Positions 5,367 to 7,730 of a stretch of 7,730 nt of DNA are shown one piece after another. Source of the DNA: DTU080 sp050945315 (GTDB lineage: Bacteria; Bacillota; Limnochordia; DTU080). A model generated the notes under the pieces. It did not search any database, was not told where the DNA came from, and saw nothing but the letters and a program-made list of their open reading frames with translations. The stretch covers positions 1 to 7,730 of the forward strand of contig JBMNSS010000129.1 of assembly GCA_050945315.1 (NCBI GenBank), in the 5' to 3' direction. The translations under genes and the position numbers were made by a program. The first letter of the stretch is position 1, and each line of letters begins with the position of its first letter.

Positions 5367-6665
5367 ATGGCAGGTCTTGGCCGCAATAGAAGGTTTCAAG
5401 GAATCCGGTTCTTCGTGATCGCTGCCGCCATCGTGGCCTGCACTCTTGTCGGTGTTGCATCATCCGTGCAACTCGAGTTCTGGGAGTGCTGGGGAGGCCA
5501 TCGTACTGACTGGATCAAGGACTACATCAATGAGTTCGAGAAAGCTCATCCTGACATCACGGCGAGTGTCAGGACCTTGAGCTGCAGTGAAAGCGATCTC
5601 ATCCAGAAATTCGTCGTGGGCTATGCCGGCGGCGTGGCTCCCGATCTCATCATGTTTCAGACATTTGATCTTGTCGGCTTCGCCGACAAGGGTATGCTGA
5701 TGCCCATCGATGATTACATGAGTCGTGACGGTCTGGAGCCGCGCCTCTGGTATGAATCGGAGCTGGCATCGGGAAGGTGGAACGGTAAGCAGTACGGTCT
5801 GCCCGTCCGGGCCGGCGGGGATGCCAACACTATTATCTACCGAAATGTCGATCTGTTTGAGACGGCGGGCCTTGATGCCACAAAAACTCCGGAGACATTG
5901 GACGAGTTGCATGAGGCCGGATTGAAGCTGGTCCGCTATGATGCCAACGGATCCATTGTCGTATCGCCGATGGCTCTGACCACGACGGGCGACTACAACA
6001 ACGTGGCGTGGATCTATGCCGCCAACGGCCAGTTCCTCACAGACGATCTGCGCTCACCGGCTTTTCATCAGGGAGCCGCGTTGGATGTCGTCGAGAAGCT
6101 GTCTCAGATCAACCTGTCTTGGCACCGGAGCCCGGGAGACGCCCGTGCGGGCCGCGCCAATTTCCTCGCCGGAAAAGCGGCGATGTATCAGACAGGGGCT
6201 TGGGAATGGTCATACATTGCCGCGCAAGAGGGCTTCAACTTCGCCGTAGGACCCCGGGCCCGTTTGAACACGAAAATTCCGTACGCAGGAGCTCACATCG
6301 GAACTTGGCACTATGTGATTCCCGCCGGCTCTCACGCTGATGAGGCCTGGCTGCTGTTACGCTGGCTTGCCACTCGACGGGACACCATCGGGGATTTTCT
6401 GTTGAGGCAGGGCCGGCTGGCTCCCATCGTGTCTTTCAACAACAATCCGGAGTATCTGAAGATCAACAGAGACATATTGGCTTTGGCTCAGGCGATGTCT
6501 ATGGCCTCTCCCATACAGATGCTACCCATCTCCCGGCGGCTCATGGACATTCACGCCGCGGCTTTGACAGAAGTGGTCAACGGACGCAAGGGCTCCGTGG
6601 TGGCCATGGAAGAGGCTCGGCGGATGGTGCAACCTCTTCTCGATGAGTATTGGTACAGCAAGTAA
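5367..6665 (+). CDS. extracellular sugar-binding protein of an ABC importer (family 1, MalE-like)
   Basis: A 432-residue protein of the usual length for family-1 solute-binding proteins, which capture sugars or oligosaccharides outside the membrane and deliver them to an ABC permease. An RNRR-containing basic N-terminus and a hydrophobic stretch at about 15-31 form the export signal. IVAC at 22-25 fits a lipobox, so it could be a lipoprotein on Cys25; cleavage near ASS (31-33) is the alternative. Mature landmarks are LEFWECWGG at the start, a typical INEFEKAHPDI helix, APDLIMF, YGLPVRAGGDANTIIYRN, the GKAAMYQTGAWEW signature at 269-281, and the hinge-side WHYVIPAGSHADEAWLLLRWL. It follows the flavoenzyme by 29 bases. 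No permease or ATPase follows: a terminator-like hairpin and IS debris come next. Partner permeases must lie elsewhere or have been lost. Class is confident; pectin-derived ligands are inferred from the neighbouring lyase-like gene. Confidence 0.9.
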   Translation: MAGLGRNRRFQGIRFFVIAAAIVACTLVGVASSVQLEFWECWGGHRTDWIKDYINEFEKAHPDITASVRTLSCSESDLIQKFVVGYAGGVAPDLIMFQTFDLVGFADKGMLMPIDDYMSRDGLEPRLWYESELASGRWNGKQYGLPVRAGGDANTIIYRNVDLFETAGLDATKTPETLDELHEAGLKLVRYDANGSIVVSPMALTTTGDYNNVAWIYAANGQFLTDDLRSPAFHQGAALDVVEKLSQINLSWHRSPGDARAGRANFLAGKAAMYQTGAWEWSYIAAQEGFNFAVGPRARLNTKIPYAGAHIGTWHYVIPAGSHADEAWLLLRWLATRRDTIGDFLLRQGRLAPIVSFNNNPEYLKINRDILALAQAMSMASPIQMLPISRRLMDIHAAALTEVVNGRKGSVVAMEEARRMVQPLLDEYWYSK

Positions 6666-6917
6666 GGACACAAACCGGGCAAGTAAGGGTAGGCCCCGGT
6701 GATCATTTCTCGGATCCCGTTCATGTGAGATTACGGCAAGCCCGTTATTCACCTCGTTGGTGAGTAACGGGGCTTGTGTCTATGCCGGAGTTCCAGAGCT
6801 CACAGCCCCAAGAATGCTTTAGCAACGCGCTTTGGGCATGATCCCGTCTGATTGGTGTAGACAGCAAATGTGCAAAACGGGACTGGCCTTTTCTTCATAC
6901 TTTGGTCTGAATGAACC
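6666..6917. other. intergenic stretch between binding-protein gene and IS remnant
   Basis: Apart from the stem-loop at 6736-6777 no gene is seen. The part from about 6790 to 6917 probably includes the upstream end of the IS1634-type element, since the transposase ATG is at 6918, but no terminal inverted repeat could be identified by eye because the other end of the element is missing. A short TCCCGT/ACGGGA pair (6842-6847 and 6877-6882) is too small to interpret. Confidence 0.4.
6736..6777 (+). terminator. strong stem-loop, probable terminator of the operon
   Basis: The left arm (core AAGCCCGTTATTCACC, 6738-6753) pairs with the right arm (GGTGAGTAACGGGGCTT, 6759-6775) around a five-base TCGTT loop, with one bulged G and one G-T pair. 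A C-G pair and a G-T pair extend it at the base. It lies about 70 bases after the binding-protein stop. The bases after it (GTGTCTATGCC) lack a T-run, so it may stop transcription less completely or act mainly as a 3' mRNA stabiliser. Confidence 0.6.
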
Positions 6918-7658
6918 ATGAAAAGGAAGCTCTCGGAGCTCTATGTCGCCGAAATCAAGCGCAAGTACAAAGACAAGGAATATGTCACGCATCTTCTCCG
7001 TTGTAGCTATCGCGAAGACCGAAAGGTGAAACAACAAACGCTGGCCAACTTGTCTCATCCGCCTTTAGAAACTGTTGAAGTGATCCGGCAGTCTCTGCGC
7101 GGCCGGACGTTCGTCCCGGTCAATGAGGCCATCGAGATTATCCGCAGCCAAGCACATGGTCACGTTGCCGCCATCCGTGCCATGTTGCGGAAGTTGGAGC
7201 TGCACGAGATCATAGACCCGCGTCCGTCCCGGATGCGGGATCTTGTCGAAGCCATGATCGTGAGCCGCATCGCCGCGCCACAGACAAGACTTGCCACCGT
7301 GTGCTCGTGGCATACAACGACTCTGCCTGAGGGCTTTGGTATCGGGGATGCGACAGAAGATGATCTGTACGAAGCAATGGATTGCTTGCTGGAAAGACAA
7401 GAGCGGATCCAAACAAAGTTTGCCAAACGCCACCTGCAGAACGGGACGCTCGTGCTTTACGACGTGAGCTCCTGTTACGTTGAGGGGACAAAGTGCACCT
7501 TAGCCGCTTTTGGCTACAATCGGGACGGGAAAAAAGGCAAACGCCGGATTGTCTACGGCTTGATGACGGGCGCCCTTTGGGCGTTGAAGTGTATGCCGGA
7601 GACAAGTAGCGTCCAGTATGATGGTGTAAATTCGAGAAGCAGGGTGGCGAAGCAGTAG
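6918..7658 (+). pseudogene. IS1634-family transposase, frameshifted N-terminal remnant
   Basis: The first about 218 residues read as an IS1634-type (IS4 superfamily, DDE) transposase. An N-terminal HLLRCSYREDRKVKQQTLANLS segment is followed by the RSQAHGHVAAI and LLERQERIQ regions, then the start of the catalytic core, LVLYDVSSCYVEG (first Asp near 180) and GYNRDGKKGKRRIVYGLMT. After MT (216-217) the match breaks. The expected V-E-V-F-A-G stretch is found in another frame, as VEVYAGDK from 7583, then meets a TAG at 7607. The 14 bases between 7569 and 7582 stand where about 24 would be expected, implying a deletion near 10 bases. The rest of the core, including the later Asp and Glu, is absent, and the frame ends at 7658 in unrelated sequence. 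Full-length relatives have roughly 500-600 residues, so this copy cannot transpose by itself. Its start has only a weak ribosome binding site. Confidence 0.8.
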
Positions 7659-7662
7659 GAAA

Positions 7663-7730
7663 GGCCATCCCCCTCCTGGTAATGGTTGAGTTGTGAAGAC
7701 AAAACCAACAGGAGGTCGAAGAGGATGGCC
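7663..7730 (+). promoter_or_regulatory. hairpin sequestering the RBS and start codon of the next gene
   Basis: GGCCATCC (7663-7670) is perfectly complementary to GGATGGCC (7723-7730), which contains the ATG. CCTCCTG (7672-7678) is perfectly complementary to CAGGAGG (7709-7715), which is the Shine-Dalgarno. The two helices are in register, separated by a 1-by-7 internal loop and closed by a 30-base loop. Such folding is known to block transposase translation from read-through transcripts in IS10 and IS50. Pairing is seen directly; the role is inferred. Confidence 0.5.
7725..7730 (+). CDS. start of a further gene, probably a transposase (two codons visible)
   Basis: An ATG at 7725 lies 9 bases after AGGAGG (7710-7715), and the window ends after the second codon (Ala). 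The preceding mobile-element context suggests a transposase, but nothing of its sequence can be judged. The hairpin pairing with both the ribosome binding site and the ATG supports this as a real, controlled start. Confidence 0.3.

Larger units (their letters stand above)
7607..7730 (+). mobile_element. probable left end of a second insertion sequence, cut by the window edge
   Basis: Homology to the IS1634 transposase fades around 7607-7615. It is replaced by non-coding sequence leading to a strong AGGAGG and an ATG at 7725, the layout of the start of another insertion sequence inserted into or joined to the remnant. The family cannot be named because only two codons of its gene are visible and no terminal repeat partner is present. 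The junction position is approximate. Confidence 0.35.

Noticed and set aside
3946..5463. 505-codon open frame on the minus strand opposite the flavoenzyme
   Set aside because: It is slightly longer than the real gene, but its translation (His/Pro/Arg-rich) shows no domain, while the plus strand carries an unmistakable FAD-binding GGGPAG fold and other family motifs. It is a codon-bias shadow in GC-rich DNA.
6781..7601. Ten-base direct repeat TATGCCGGAG at 6781-6790 and 7592-7601, possibly IS target duplication
   Set aside because: Many 10-base coincidences are expected in 7.7 kb, and the right copy codes for the transposase segment YAG, so it is not a duplication flanking the element.
7210..7668. 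152-codon minus-strand frame opposite the transposase
   Set aside because: Shadow of the IS1634-type coding sequence; Ser/Arg-rich with no domain.
1..7730. CRISPR arrays, tRNA or rRNA genes, phage-defence genes
   Set aside because: No regularly spaced repeats, no cloverleaf or rRNA signature and no defence-type domains were seen on either strand.

Overview
This is a GC-rich (roughly 55-60 % by eye) bacterial segment with all genes on the plus strand. It looks like part of a plant-polysaccharide (pectin-type) utilisation locus that runs into insertion-sequence debris at its right end. Shine-Dalgarno sequences are strong, and there is a Sec-type secreted lyase and a family-1 sugar-binding protein. 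The lineage cannot be fixed from the sequence. The combination of a modular PL10-type lyase, a PF12831 FAD-oxidoreductase and a sugar-binding protein is typical of uncultured polysaccharide degraders (Planctomycetota/Lentisphaerota/Hydrogenedentota/Armatimonadota-like groups); that is inference.

Layout. 1-334: leader region with no convincing gene, a weak promoter candidate and a 9-bp perfect dyad just before the first ribosome binding site. 335-3238: a 967-residue secreted protein with a LamG-like N-terminus, a tandemly duplicated half of the polysaccharide lyase family 10 (PL10) toroid, then an Ig-like and a C-terminal beta domain. 3239-3344: a bulged hairpin and a LacI/CRE-type palindrome. 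3345-3572 and 3711-3872: two very small two-helix membrane proteins of unknown function, the first with a 10-base match to the anti-Shine-Dalgarno sequence. 3934-5337: FAD-dependent oxidoreductase (PF12831 type). 5367-6665: extracellular sugar-binding protein of an ABC importer, followed by a terminator-like hairpin at 6736-6777. No permease or ATPase gene follows it. 6918-7658: N-terminal part of an IS1634-family transposase, broken by a frameshift and loss of its C-terminal half. From about 7607 to the end: probably the left end of a second mobile element, whose ribosome binding site and start codon lie in a hairpin.

Working model: the secreted lyase-like protein binds or cuts an acidic plant polysaccharide outside the cell, the binding protein captures the released oligosaccharides, and the flavoenzyme oxidises or reduces a sugar-derived intermediate. 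The two mini-membrane proteins share the operon but their role is unknown. The main points of interest are the duplicated, active-site-divergent PL10 protein, the membrane mini-protein pair, the orphan binding protein and the start-sequestering hairpin at the right edge.
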